The notes beneath the pieces were generated by a model, which saw only the letters and a program-made list of their open reading frames with translations, was not told the origin of the DNA and searched no databases. From the NCBI GenBank assembly GCA_013373265.1, contig JABXIC010000031.1, positions 1-32,800 of the forward strand: 32,800 bases of DNA, in the 5' to 3' direction. Positions 1 to 9,300 of the stretch are shown piece by piece (position 1 is the stretch's first letter; every line of letters begins with the position of its first letter). The position numbers and the translations under genes are program-made. This DNA comes from Methylocystaceae bacterium. Its GTDB lineage: Bacteria; Pseudomonadota; Alphaproteobacteria; Rhodospirillales; Terasakiellaceae.

Positions 1-1
1 C

Positions 2-112
2 ATTGGTGAAGTCATTGAAGATAAAAACAGTTTCGTTCAGATGAAAACCGGATTTGGCGGTTCACGGGTGGTAGACTGGATTGCGGGTGAACAGTTACCG
101 AGGATTTGTTAA
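2..112 (+). CDS. hypE: HypE C-terminus (partial), hydrogenase maturation carbamoyl dehydratase
   Basis: This is the last 36 codons of a gene that enters from the left edge. The reading frame is open from base 2 and ends in a TAA at 110-112. The peptide ends in GEQLPRIC. The PRIC tail with a terminal cysteine is the hallmark of HypE, where that cysteine carries the carbamoyl group that is dehydrated to thiocyanate and donated as CN to the Fe of [NiFe] hydrogenase. The preceding 'GGSRVVDWIAGEQLP' segment also fits the HypE C-terminal domain. The stop abuts the ATG of hypX directly, so the two are surely co-transcribed. Everything upstream, including the ATP-binding domain, lies outside the window. 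Identification rests on the tail motif and on the neighbour. Confidence 0.85.
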   Translation: MGEVIEDKNSFVQMKTGFGGSRVVDWIAGEQLPRIC

Positions 113-1747
113 ATGAAAATCCTGCTCCTCACCCACAGTTTCAACAGCTTGACCCAACGTCTGTATGTGGAAATCCAGCGCCTTGGTCATGAGTTGAGCG
201 TGGAATTTGATATTCATGACAGCGTAACCGAAGAAGCTGTTGCCCTGTTTAAACCGGACCTGTTGATCGCCCCTTTTTTAAAACGCGCTATCCCTGAAAG
301 CGTCTGGTCAAAACTGCCCTGCCTGATCGTTCATCCCGGTCCCGTCGGCGATCGCGGGCCATCATCGCTGGATTGGGCGATTTTGCGTGGTGAAAAACAA
401 TGGGGCATCACTTTACTGCAAGCTGTGGCGGAAATGGATGCCGGTCCCGTTTGGGCAACACGCACTTTCTCCATGCGTAATGCCCCCAAAAGCAGCCTCT
501 ATCGCAATGAAGTTTGCGAAGGCGCGGTGGACTGTGTATTGGAAGCGCTTGAAAAATTCAATGATCCCACCTTCACCCCCACCCCCATAGATGGTGTGGG
601 CACGTGGAATGATGCGATGAAACAAAGCGTGCGTGCGATTAACTGGCAAGAAGATGATAGCCAAACGGTTTTGCGCAAAATCAATTGCGGTGACGGCACC
701 CCCGGGGTGCTGGATTGCATCAATGGCGAAGTGGTATATCTGCATAATGCCCGTCTTGAAAATGAAAAAACCGGACACCCCGGTGACATTATCGCCACCC
801 AAAACGGCGCCATTTGCCGCGCGACAAAAGACGGGGCCATCTGGGTTGGACATCTGCGCAAAAAAGGGAAAGACACTTTCAAACTGCCCGCCACCCATAT
901 CCTTGATCTGAAAGATGGCGAGGGAGAACGTGATATCTTCATTCATATCGAAGACCAAATCGCCTATCTCCACTTCCCCTTTCACAACGGCGCCATGAAC
1001 ACCGATCAATGCCAGCGCCTTTTGCACCAGTATCAACAGGCATGTCAGAAGGATGTCACCACCATCGTTTTGATGGGGGGGCCGGATTTCTTTTCAAATG
1101 GCATCCATCTCAACGCCATTGAAGAATCCGAACGTCCCGCCGAAGAAAGCTGGGCCAATATCAATGCAATGAATGACCTGTGTGAAGCCATCATCCAAAC
1201 AACCGATAAGGTCACCGTCGCCGCCCTCTCAGGGAATGCCGGGGCGGGCGGCGTCTTTTTTGCCCTCAGTTGTGATCGGGTCTATAGCCGCACCGGGGTG
1301 ATCTTAAACCCGCATTACAAAAATATGGGCAACTTGTTTGGGTCGGAATATTGGACCTATCTTTTGCCCAAACGTGTCGGCACAGGCAATGAGGCCAAAG
1401 TGATGCAACATCGTTTACCTATCGGTGCGCCTGAAGCCAAGGCCCTTGGTTTGCTGGATGATTACTTCGGAAAAACCGTGGAAGACTTTCAAAGGCAGTT
1501 AAAAGAAATCGTCCCTGCCCTCCCCCACACACAAATCATTACTGATAAAAAAATACAGCGTGATCTTGATGAAAGCGAAAAGCCGCTTCATACATATCGG
1601 GAAGAGGAATTGAAACATATGAAGCTCAATTTCTTTGGTTTTGATCCGTCTTATCACGTGGCGCGTTACAAGTTTGTTTTGCGTGAAGCAAAATCCCACA
1701 CACCACTTTATCTTGCCAAACACCGACAACGGGTCAACAATAGCTAA
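113..1747 (+). CDS. hypX: HypX/HoxX, CO-ligand-forming hydrogenase maturation factor
   Basis: The product is a 544-residue cytosolic protein with two domains. The N-terminal half is formyltransferase-like, with the motif HPGPVGDRGPSSLDWAI at residues 74-90 for formyl-tetrahydrofolate. The C-terminal half is an enoyl-CoA hydratase/isomerase (crotonase) fold, with an oxyanion-hole stretch GNAGAGGVFF at about 374-383. In the family, HypX takes the formyl group from N10-formyl-THF to CoA and splits formyl-CoA to CO, supplying the CO ligand of the [NiFe] centre under aerobic conditions. Tyr402 and Glu412, in YKNMGNLFGSEYW, keep the ten-residue spacing of the catalytic Tyr/Glu pair described for Aquifex HypX. 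The length is close to the Aquifex enzyme and shorter than Ralstonia HoxX. The ATG follows the hypE stop immediately. The gene implies an oxygen-exposed uptake or regulatory hydrogenase encoded to the left. Confidence 0.9.
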   Translation: MKILLLTHSFNSLTQRLYVEIQRLGHELSVEFDIHDSVTEEAVALFKPDLLIAPFLKRAIPESVWSKLPCLIVHPGPVGDRGPSSLDWAILRGEKQWGITLLQAVAEMDAGPVWATRTFSMRNAPKSSLYRNEVCEGAVDCVLEALEKFNDPTFTPTPIDGVGTWNDAMKQSVRAINWQEDDSQTVLRKINCGDGTPGVLDCINGEVVYLHNARLENEKTGHPGDIIATQNGAICRATKDGAIWVGHLRKKGKDTFKLPATHILDLKDGEGERDIFIHIEDQIAYLHFPFHNGAMNTDQCQRLLHQYQQACQKDVTTIVLMGGPDFFSNGIHLNAIEESERPAEESWANINAMNDLCEAIIQTTDKVTVAALSGNAGAGGVFFALSCDRVYSRTGVILNPHYKNMGNLFGSEYWTYLLPKRVGTGNEAKVMQHRLPIGAPEAKALGLLDDYFGKTVEDFQRQLKEIVPALPHTQIITDKKIQRDLDESEKPLHTYREEELKHMKLNFFGFDPSYHVARYKFVLREAKSHTPLYLAKHRQRVNNS

Positions 1748-1783
1748 AAAATTCATCCCTTTATCTTCATTAAGGAACGGACC

Positions 1784-3112
1784 GTGGGCCAAAGCCAGCC
1801 GCCACACAATCCACTGGAATTCGACGACAGCCAGGAAACGGCGTGGGTCGAGGTCATCCAAAAAATGGATGAGGTCTATTCCGACCTGCTGGAACGTGAA
1901 GTCGACCTTGAAAATAAAAATGCTGAACTTGAAGAAGCCCATGATTTCATCGACAGCATCATGGAAGCCATGTCCGATGTATTGATTGTCTGTGACCGTG
2001 TCGGTCGAATTGTAAAGGTCAATCGCTCGTTGCTGGATTTAACCGGATATACAGAAGAAGACCTGTTTGGTCGCCCGATTTCCGTTTTATTGGGAACACG
2101 CTTCGAAGACCGTTTTAGAAAAATGATCCCGCCAACCAATCAAAGCAGTTTGCAAGATTACGAAGCCCAGCTTCACCACAAGAATGGGGCAATTGTTGAT
2201 CATGTTTCTTTAAACTGCAGTTTGCACAAAACATCAAAAGGAATCGTCGATGGTCTGGTGATCGTCGGGCGGCAAATTGGAGAACTGCGCCGGGCCTATG
2301 ATGCCCTCAATCAAGCCCATAGTGAACTGAAGACAACACAAACCCACTTGTTGCAGTCTGAAAAAATGGCTTCTATCGGCCGTTTGGTCGCCGGGGTTGC
2401 CCATGAACTGAACAACCCCATCAGCTTTTTATATGGCAATGTGCATAGCATGCAGCGTTATGCGGAAAAAATGCGCACCTATATCCAGACCTTGCGCGAA
2501 GAACTCCCCCAAGCCGTGCGCCAAAAGCTGGATGAAGACTTAAAGATTGAACGCCTGCTTGATGATTTGCCCAGCCTGTTGGATGGAACCCGTGAAGGTG
2601 CAGAACGTGTCAGTGACATCGTCAATAATTTACGCCGTCTTTCTTTTCGTGAAGGGAAAAATAAAGATCAGGTTGATCTATGCGATGTCATTAAAACCGC
2701 CGTTCTCTTTGCCTCAAAAGGGCGCGCCAGTGCACGTCCCATCGATATGGATTTGGCAGAAAATATCTATATCGAAGGTTCAGCCAACCGTTTACATCAA
2801 GTGGTTTTAAACCTTGTTGAAAATGCCTTTGACGCCACATCGCAATCTGACAATCGGCAACTGTCCATTCGCTGTTTTAAAAACGATCAAAATGTCGAAC
2901 TCCATGTCCGTGACTTTGGCCCCGGTCTAAAAGAAGAAGACATTCACAAAGTCTTTGACCCTTTCTACACCACAAAACCCGTTGGGGAAGGCACAGGGCT
3001 GGGCCTATGGATCAGTTATGAAATTGTGCAGGATCATAATGGGCAAATTTCCGTGCGCAATCACCCCGAAGGCGGGGCGGAATTCAAGGTCACGTTACCG
3101 GCAATGAAATAG
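1784..3112 (+). CDS. hupT: PAS-domain sensor histidine kinase, HupT/HoxJ-like
   Basis: The product is a soluble 442-residue kinase with no membrane segment. A charged helical N-terminus (about 20-55) leads into a PAS domain (about 55-165; DRVGRIVKVNRSLLDLTGY), a linker coiled coil (about 165-195), a HisKA segment with the phospho-acceptor His207 in GVAHELNNPISF, and an HATPase domain with an N box (VVLNLVENAFDAT), a DFGPGL G1 box and a GEGTGLGL G2 box. HupT/HoxJ kinases have this PAS-HisKA layout and control hydrogenase transcription with HupR/HoxA through the H2-sensing hydrogenase. The assignment to HupT rests on the fold plus the position 36 nt after hypX. The GTG start has a good ribosome site (AAGGA, 7-11 nt upstream). 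No response regulator partner or sensor hydrogenase is visible here, so a different PAS kinase cannot be excluded. Confidence 0.68.
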   Translation: MGQSQPPHNPLEFDDSQETAWVEVIQKMDEVYSDLLEREVDLENKNAELEEAHDFIDSIMEAMSDVLIVCDRVGRIVKVNRSLLDLTGYTEEDLFGRPISVLLGTRFEDRFRKMIPPTNQSSLQDYEAQLHHKNGAIVDHVSLNCSLHKTSKGIVDGLVIVGRQIGELRRAYDALNQAHSELKTTQTHLLQSEKMASIGRLVAGVAHELNNPISFLYGNVHSMQRYAEKMRTYIQTLREELPQAVRQKLDEDLKIERLLDDLPSLLDGTREGAERVSDIVNNLRRLSFREGKNKDQVDLCDVIKTAVLFASKGRASARPIDMDLAENIYIEGSANRLHQVVLNLVENAFDATSQSDNRQLSIRCFKNDQNVELHVRDFGPGLKEEDIHKVFDPFYTTKPVGEGTGLGLWISYEIVQDHNGQISVRNHPEGGAEFKVTLPAMK

Positions 3113-3199
3113 AAAAATTGCCTTAAAACCTTACACTGACTTGACAATTTTCCCATATGAAGGCTCAATCAACAGATAACAAGACAAACAAGGGTATTA

Positions 3200-4225
3200 A
3201 TGAGCACGTCTTCAGGGCCCATCGGCCTCGCATGGAAATCGAAATCTGGACGTAAAGCATCATGGGCGGTTGCGCTTGTCAGCTTTGCGCTTGTGGTGAT
3301 TCTCGGTAGCCTGTTGCGCATTGAAGAACAAAAACTCAGACAGGAAACACTCACACAGTTCGCCCGTACCCTTGCCTCCACCACACTCAGTGCCGGGGGG
3401 GAAGAAGACGATATTTTGATGAAGGTGAATGACCTGCTCAATGTCGATGCGGTCTTGGGAGTACGCCTTTTAAAAGGCGATGACACCCCGCTCAGCGTTG
3501 GTGATCTGCCGGATCATTTCCCGACAAATATAAATGATCGCAACCGTCAAATAAGCTGGAATGAAACCGCCACTCAATTGGATGTGGCCTTTCCCCTAGA
3601 CCCGCTTTTGCCCTTTGATTGGTTGGTGATGCGCATTGACAGCAGCATGCAGATGTCTGCGCCCATCTTTGGCACTTTGATCAATTGGATCGCCGCACCG
3701 ATTATTGCCTTCATCAATGCGCTGGTGTGCCTGTGGGTGATTGGGGTTTATCACCTTAAACCTCTGCGCCGCCTGCAAAACTATTTTGAAGAAAACAAAG
3801 GCAGCTTCACCAGCGCCCCTGTACCAGCGGAGTTAAACACGGATGGCGATGAAACCAGCCTTGTAGCAAAACAGATTGAAGTTTTGCGAACCGAGGTCAA
3901 TGACGCCAAAAACAAAGCAGAAGATCAAGCCCGTTTTTTACACGAAACGCCTTACCCATTGTTGCGATGTTCGGTTAATCGCAAAGTGTTGTATGCCAAT
4001 GCCGCTGCGCGCAAACAAAATGCCCTGTTTGGCGATGACAGTCGGGAATTCGTCTCCCCCGCCATTTCAGAATTGGTGCGCAAAGCCTTCTATGAAACAA
4101 AAGAGATTTACGGGGATGTGCGCAATAAAGACTCCATCATCACTTTTCGCGCCATCCCGGTTTTAGATGCCGGATATGTTAATCTGTATGGCGAAGTTTC
4201 GCGCAAAATCGACGACGATATTTAA
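3200..4225 (+). CDS. Membrane-anchored PAS-like sensor protein without output domain
   Basis: The product is a 341-residue protein I cannot assign to a named family. Visible parts are a cytoplasmic N-terminus, a first membrane helix at about 21-42, an extracytoplasmic loop of roughly 110 residues with acidic and polar character, a second membrane helix at about 153-177, a charged coiled-coil linker (about 215-245) and a C-terminal PAS-like region (about 245-335; 'PYPLLRCSVNRKVLYANAAARK'). The topology copies a sensor kinase or diguanylate cyclase. However, the protein stops after the PAS region, with no HisKA, HATPase, GGDEF, HD or methyl-accepting domain. It follows the hupT-like gene after 87 nt and has an AAGGG ribosome site 5 nt before the ATG. 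Its TAA overlaps the TAA of the convergent HD-GYP gene. It may pass a signal to a kinase in trans; this is inference. Confidence 0.6.
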   Translation: MSTSSGPIGLAWKSKSGRKASWAVALVSFALVVILGSLLRIEEQKLRQETLTQFARTLASTTLSAGGEEDDILMKVNDLLNVDAVLGVRLLKGDDTPLSVGDLPDHFPTNINDRNRQISWNETATQLDVAFPLDPLLPFDWLVMRIDSSMQMSAPIFGTLINWIAAPIIAFINALVCLWVIGVYHLKPLRRLQNYFEENKGSFTSAPVPAELNTDGDETSLVAKQIEVLRTEVNDAKNKAEDQARFLHETPYPLLRCSVNRKVLYANAAARKQNALFGDDSREFVSPAISELVRKAFYETKEIYGDVRNKDSIITFRAIPVLDAGYVNLYGEVSRKIDDDI

Positions 4226-6234
4226 CCTTCCAGATAAGGGGTGATATCGACCTCATCCAATTGTTCCGGCAGGAGGAACATATCGGCATATTCTTGATGT
4301 AGACCCGATTTCAAAAACAGTTGGAACAGGTCCTTATCAATATGCTGGTCTTTCACCATAAAGCTCATGATCTTAACCGCTTCACTCAGCTTTTTAGCCT
4401 TTTTATAAGGACGATCCGCTGCGGTCAGAGCTTCAAAAATATCAGCGATTGCCATGACACGCGCCGGAATGGACATTTCTTCTTTTCTCAATTTACGCGG
4501 ATAGCCCGTTCCGATCATGGTTTCATGATGCGCGCCTGCATATTCCGGCACCAGCCTCATATGTTTGGGGAAAGGTAAACGTTCAAGCATCAAAATGGTC
4601 TGAATGATATGTTCGTTAATTTTAAAGCGTTCTTCTTCCGTCAAAGTACCACGACCAACTTGAAGGTTATAAAGTTCCCCCCGATTATAGAGGGCCTTCG
4701 GCACCGGCATTTTAAAGCCGTGGTCTTCAAGAAATTCCGCCATACCTTCACCACGTGGCACAATATGGTCAGGTTTATCGCTCAACAAGTTTTCTTCAGC
4801 GGGTAACGGGCGCGGAGCTATGCCATTTAGGGCAATTTCTTCTTGTTGAGAGAGGCCCAGACGATCATCAAAATAACGCACCCATTTTGTGGTCGCGATT
4901 TCTTCTAAACGCGCGACCCGATCATCACTCATATATTCGCCACCCACGTTGCTTTCTGCCACAAAGGCAAAGTCCTCTTCCAACTGGGCAACCTTTTGAT
5001 CAAAGGCCGCTTTAATATCTTGTGGGTCTTTACCTGCCAATTGTGCTTTGAGATAGTCAATTTCAGCATCACGGCGCAGTACTTCAAAACGGGTACGTAC
5101 TTCATGGATGCGGTTATAGATGGTTTCGAGCTTGGTGGCTTTATCCACCACATATTCCGGTGTCGTGACCTTCCCGCAATCGTGAAGCCATGCCGCAATT
5201 TTAAATTCGCGCCATTCTTCTTCCGTTTCAAAAGAAAAATCGGCAAAAACGCCTTCGCTGGACTCACTGGCAGCCTTGCACAGCATTTGCGACAGTTCCG
5301 GTACGCGCGCGCAGTGCCCCCCCGTATAAGGGGACTTGGCGTCAATAGCCCCGGCAATCAATTCCATAAAGCTATCTAAGAGGTTGCGCTGCGCCTCCAT
5401 CAATTTTTGATTGTCCAACGCCACAGCCGCTTGAGAGGCCATGGCTTCTACAAAACTGATAATCTCGTCTGAAAAAGGCACCACATTGCCATTTTCATCC
5501 TGCGAGTTAATCAATTGCAACGCCCCGATCACATGACCACCGCGCGGCATTAACGGAACAGTTAGAAACGAGATGGATTTATAATGATTGGCTTCATCAA
5601 AGATACGTGTCCCGGAAAAATCAAAACCGCAATCATCAGTCGAACAGGGATCATAGGCATTATCGATTTTAAGAGTGGAACGATCCAAGACCGTATGGCT
5701 AACCACATTTGAATGATTGGGTTCCCCGGTTTCACTGTTATACATGCGCACAGGTGGGATGGTAACGGCGCTCCCTTCAGCACCACCCATATAAAAACCA
5801 AGCGAATCCGTCTTAACGATTTCAAAAGTCAGTTGATCATCATCCGTGCGTAAATAAAGAGAACCGCCATCCGCATTTGCCAGACGTTTGGCCCCATCCA
5901 GAATCATTTCCAACAGACGTGCTTCGTCACGCTCTGCCGCCATGGCAATACCCAAGGATACCAGACGTTCAAGCTTGGCTTTTTCAAATTCCAGTTCAAC
6001 TGTATTTTCGGCGGTCAACTGCTGAAGTTGTGCCGATGTCTCGAACAACTTCTTTTCAGATTTGCCATTTTGCCTAATAAGACGTTTCGTCTCTTTTAAA
6101 TTTTGGCCGTATGATTTTGTGAGCCGTGCAAGCACGTCTTCCAGGTCTTCTTTAGAAGAATGCGCATCATCAGACAGAAGCCCCTTGGCTTCTTCCAACA
6201 ACTTTTCTTCTTCATCAAAGAGGTTATCGTTCAT
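4222..6234 (-). CDS. GAF/HD-GYP cyclic-di-GMP phosphodiesterase with a large internal insertion
   Basis: The product is 670 residues, predicted soluble. An N-terminal coiled coil (about 1-100) is followed by a GAF domain (about 100-275, ending QAAVALDNQKL) and an HD-GYP domain. The metal-binding HD pair is His351-Asp352 in AAWLHDCGKV, and the later motifs are HHE (569-571) and GTGYP (575-579), then the DIFEALTAADRPYKK block. In the family these residues hydrolyse c-di-GMP to pGpG/GMP. The HD and GYP motifs normally lie about 65 residues apart; here the gap is about 225, filled by a charged helical segment and a linker. I chose the ATG at 6234 rather than an in-frame TTG three codons upstream. 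There is no strong ribosome site for either. The 3' end is convergent with the membrane PAS gene, sharing the TTAA at the stops. Confidence 0.85.
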   Translation of the reverse strand: MNDNLFDEEEKLLEEAKGLLSDDAHSSKEDLEDVLARLTKSYGQNLKETKRLIRQNGKSEKKLFETSAQLQQLTAENTVELEFEKAKLERLVSLGIAMAAERDEARLLEMILDGAKRLANADGGSLYLRTDDDQLTFEIVKTDSLGFYMGGAEGSAVTIPPVRMYNSETGEPNHSNVVSHTVLDRSTLKIDNAYDPCSTDDCGFDFSGTRIFDEANHYKSISFLTVPLMPRGGHVIGALQLINSQDENGNVVPFSDEIISFVEAMASQAAVALDNQKLMEAQRNLLDSFMELIAGAIDAKSPYTGGHCARVPELSQMLCKAASESSEGVFADFSFETEEEWREFKIAAWLHDCGKVTTPEYVVDKATKLETIYNRIHEVRTRFEVLRRDAEIDYLKAQLAGKDPQDIKAAFDQKVAQLEEDFAFVAESNVGGEYMSDDRVARLEEIATTKWVRYFDDRLGLSQQEEIALNGIAPRPLPAEENLLSDKPDHIVPRGEGMAEFLEDHGFKMPVPKALYNRGELYNLQVGRGTLTEEERFKINEHIIQTILMLERLPFPKHMRLVPEYAGAHHETMIGTGYPRKLRKEEMSIPARVMAIADIFEALTAADRPYKKAKKLSEAVKIMSFMVKDQHIDKDLFQLFLKSGLHQEYADMFLLPEQLDEVDITPYLEG

Positions 6235-6270
6235 ACGGACCAACTGCAGTTACGAAGTACAGTATGAACA

Positions 6271-6294
6271 TTTTCTTTGCCGAGACAAAGAAAA
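6271..6294. repeat. Perfect 9-bp inverted repeat, possible terminator after the YdiJ-like gene
   Basis: TTTTCTTTG (6271-6279) and CAAAGAAAA (6286-6294) pair perfectly around a 6-nt loop. The repeat lies between the 3' end of the minus-strand dehydrogenase and the 5' end of the minus-strand HD-GYP gene. It is AT-rich and lacks a clean T-run on the minus strand, so as a terminator it would be weak. An operator for the HD-GYP gene is the alternative. Confidence 0.35.
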
Positions 6295-6312
6295 AGCATA
6301 AAAAACTCTTAT

Positions 6313-9300
6313 TTATTTCAATAAATCTACAAGAACTTGTACAGGGTGGGCAGGTTTGAAACCTACATACCTCTTTGTTTGACACCGACATGAAAAACCT
6401 GTCGCTAACATCTGTTCTTTTCCGGCTTTAATGGCTGCGTCTTTCCAGCTCATATCAAAGAGCTTTTTGGATGTTTCTTCGTTTTCCACTTCATGGCCAT
6501 ACATGCCAGACATCCCACAACAGCCAGTTTTCTGCATCTTTAAGCTCTGACCAAAAACGGCAAAGATATCACGCCATTGGTTTGACGTTTCCGGCATGGA
6601 TGTCTTTTCAGTACAATGGGCAAACAAAACAAATTCTTTCTGAGGGACATCATTTTCAATTTCATACCCATCCAGCTTGTCATGCAGCCATTCATGGAAC
6701 TGGTAAATTTTATAGTCCGGGCGCCCCAAAAGACGTTGACTATATTCTTGCCGGAACATCAAAGTGACAGCGGCTTCAATCCCGACCATTTCAATACCAC
6801 AGCGCGCAATATCATAATAATATTCGTCATTTTCACCCGCCAGCGCATCAAATTCTTTTAAGAAACCTTTGACATGCAACGGCTTTCCATTGGGTCGATA
6901 CGGCGCAACAAAAACCTGATATCCCAAGGCAACCAACAAATCATAATGAGCCACAACCACGTCACTGTCATAATGGGTCGTAAAGGTATCCTGTATCAGA
7001 ATGACAGAATTTTCTTTTTCTTCCGGACTTAAGCTCTTCATCAGCTCCAGATCAAAGGCCGGTGCACTGCGTTTTTTAAGTTCTTTCGCCACAATCCGCG
7101 AACTGACTTTCGGTAAATCAATTAAGCCCAAGCCATGGCGCATAAAGGCCTTTACAGGGGGTAAGGCCTGCAACAGGTTCGTCAACCATGCCACTTTCTG
7201 CGTTAAAGGGGCCAAACTTTCAAGGCGCACCACCAGATGGTCCCGTTTCGGGCGGGCATATCTTTCATGATAGGCTTCCAGAAACTGGGCCTTCATCTCT
7301 GGAATATCCACCTTAACCGGACATTGGGTTGCACAGGTTTTGCAGGATAAACATGTTTTCATTGCCTCAAAGACATCAAGATTAAAATCTTTGCCTGCGC
7401 GCAAGGATTGAGGTGCATATTCATCTTCAGCTTCAGTCAATAAGCGCATCCATTCACGCAACAGACCCGCACGCCCTTTAGGCGATTGTACGCGGTCACG
7501 GCTAACTTTATAACTGGGGCACATCGGGTCAAATTCATCCCAGCTAAAACATGCGCCATTGCCATTACATAATGTCGCTTTTGGGAAAGCCTCTTTTAAA
7601 CGGATATCCAGATGACGATCCACCTGCCCGCGCATGACCACTTTGTCAATCGGGGTCAAAGACACATCAGCCATGGTATAAGGCGTGGCGATTTTGCCGG
7701 GGTTAAACAGATTATGCGGGTCAAAAGCAGCTTTTATTTTACGCAATTCGTCATAGAGTTTTGGACCAAAGAACTTAGGCGAATATTCCCCCCGGAAGCC
7801 TTTGCCGTGTTCTCCCCACAAGAGTCCTCCATATTTTTTGGTTAAATCTGCCACCCCATCTGAGATTTCACGCAGCTTGGGTTCATCCATGAGGTCGCAT
7901 AGATCAAGGGTTGGCCGAACATGAAGGCACCCCACATCAGCATGACCAAACATGCCATATTCAACCCCGTGAAAGTCCAGCAAAGCTCTGAATTCACGAA
8001 TATATGCGGCCAAGTTCTCTGGTGGAACAGCCGTATCTTCCACAAAAGGAATGGCGCGGCGTTTACCTTGTAAAGCACCCAGCAAACCAACAGATTTTTT
8101 GCGCATTTCCCACAGGGCTGAGATTTGCGCCGGATCACTTGTGGCACGCCAACCTGTGGCTTGTTCATCCTGATCAATAACCTCGTTCAGCAACACTTCC
8201 AAATTGGCGATTTGTTGATCAACTTCTTCTTTGCTATTGCCGACAAATTCAACAAAGTTCATGCCGAGGATTTCAGGTTCACCCTCTTCACCACCCAACA
8301 TAGCGCCCACTTGCGACCAGATGATATCATCTTTGGCCAAGCGCATGATCTTGTCATCCACGACTTCCACCGCAGCCGGATCTGCTTGCAAGATCAACTG
8401 CACGCCTTCCAAGGCTTGGTTAAACGTGGCATAGCGCACGGTGACCAGACCTTTGCATTTTGGCAGCTCAATCACACGAAAAGTAATTTTCTGCGTAAAA
8501 CACAAAGACCCTTCCGATCCCGCCAACAGATAAGATAAATCAAACGTGCCATCGTTCTTTAAGGCATGTTGCAGGTTATAGCCCGTCAAACCCCGGTTCA
8601 TCTTGGGGAATGTTTTTTCGATCAGTTCTTCATTTTCAGTGATGGACTGGAAGGCTTGGCGATGGATATTTCCGATGATGTCATCGCGTGCCATCACCTC
8701 TTTCATTTCAGCAGGGCTTAAGGGTTTCGATGTCCAGCTCTGGCCACCGCTTAAGACCACGTCCATTTCTTCAATATAGTCTGAAGTCTTACCATAGATG
8801 CGTGACCCCTTGCCTGAAGCATCCGTTGCCGTCATGCCACCCAATGTGGCACGTGAGGAGGTGGAAACCGCAGGGGGAAAGAAATAGCCATGTTCTTTTA
8901 AAAAGGCATTCAATTGATCCAGCACCACACCGGGCTGGATGGTGACCAGCTTCTTCTGCGCATCAAAATCGAGGATTTTGTTCATATGTTTGGAGGTATC
9001 AACCACCACACCACGATTAAGCGACTGTCCATTTGTGCCGGTCCCACCACCACGCGGGGCGAAAGAAAGACCACGAAATTCTTTACGTGCGCCCAGTTCG
9101 GCAATAACGTTCAGGTCCTCTTCACACAACGGATAGACCACCGCCTGGGGCATGACCTGATAAACGCTGTTATCCGTCGCACTTAACAGGCGCGTGGGAT
9201 AGTCGGCATAAATCTCGCCCTTAAAAGAACTGTTTTCCAAGGCCTTAAGAAAATCCAGCGTAACTTTGTGAAGCCCGCGATCAGGTGTGAGAACCGGAAT

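Noticed and set aside
413-1036. 207-residue open frame on the minus strand inside hypX
   Set aside because: It is a shadow of the well-supported hypX frame. It has no ribosome site and no recognisable domain, and its composition follows from the opposite-strand codons.
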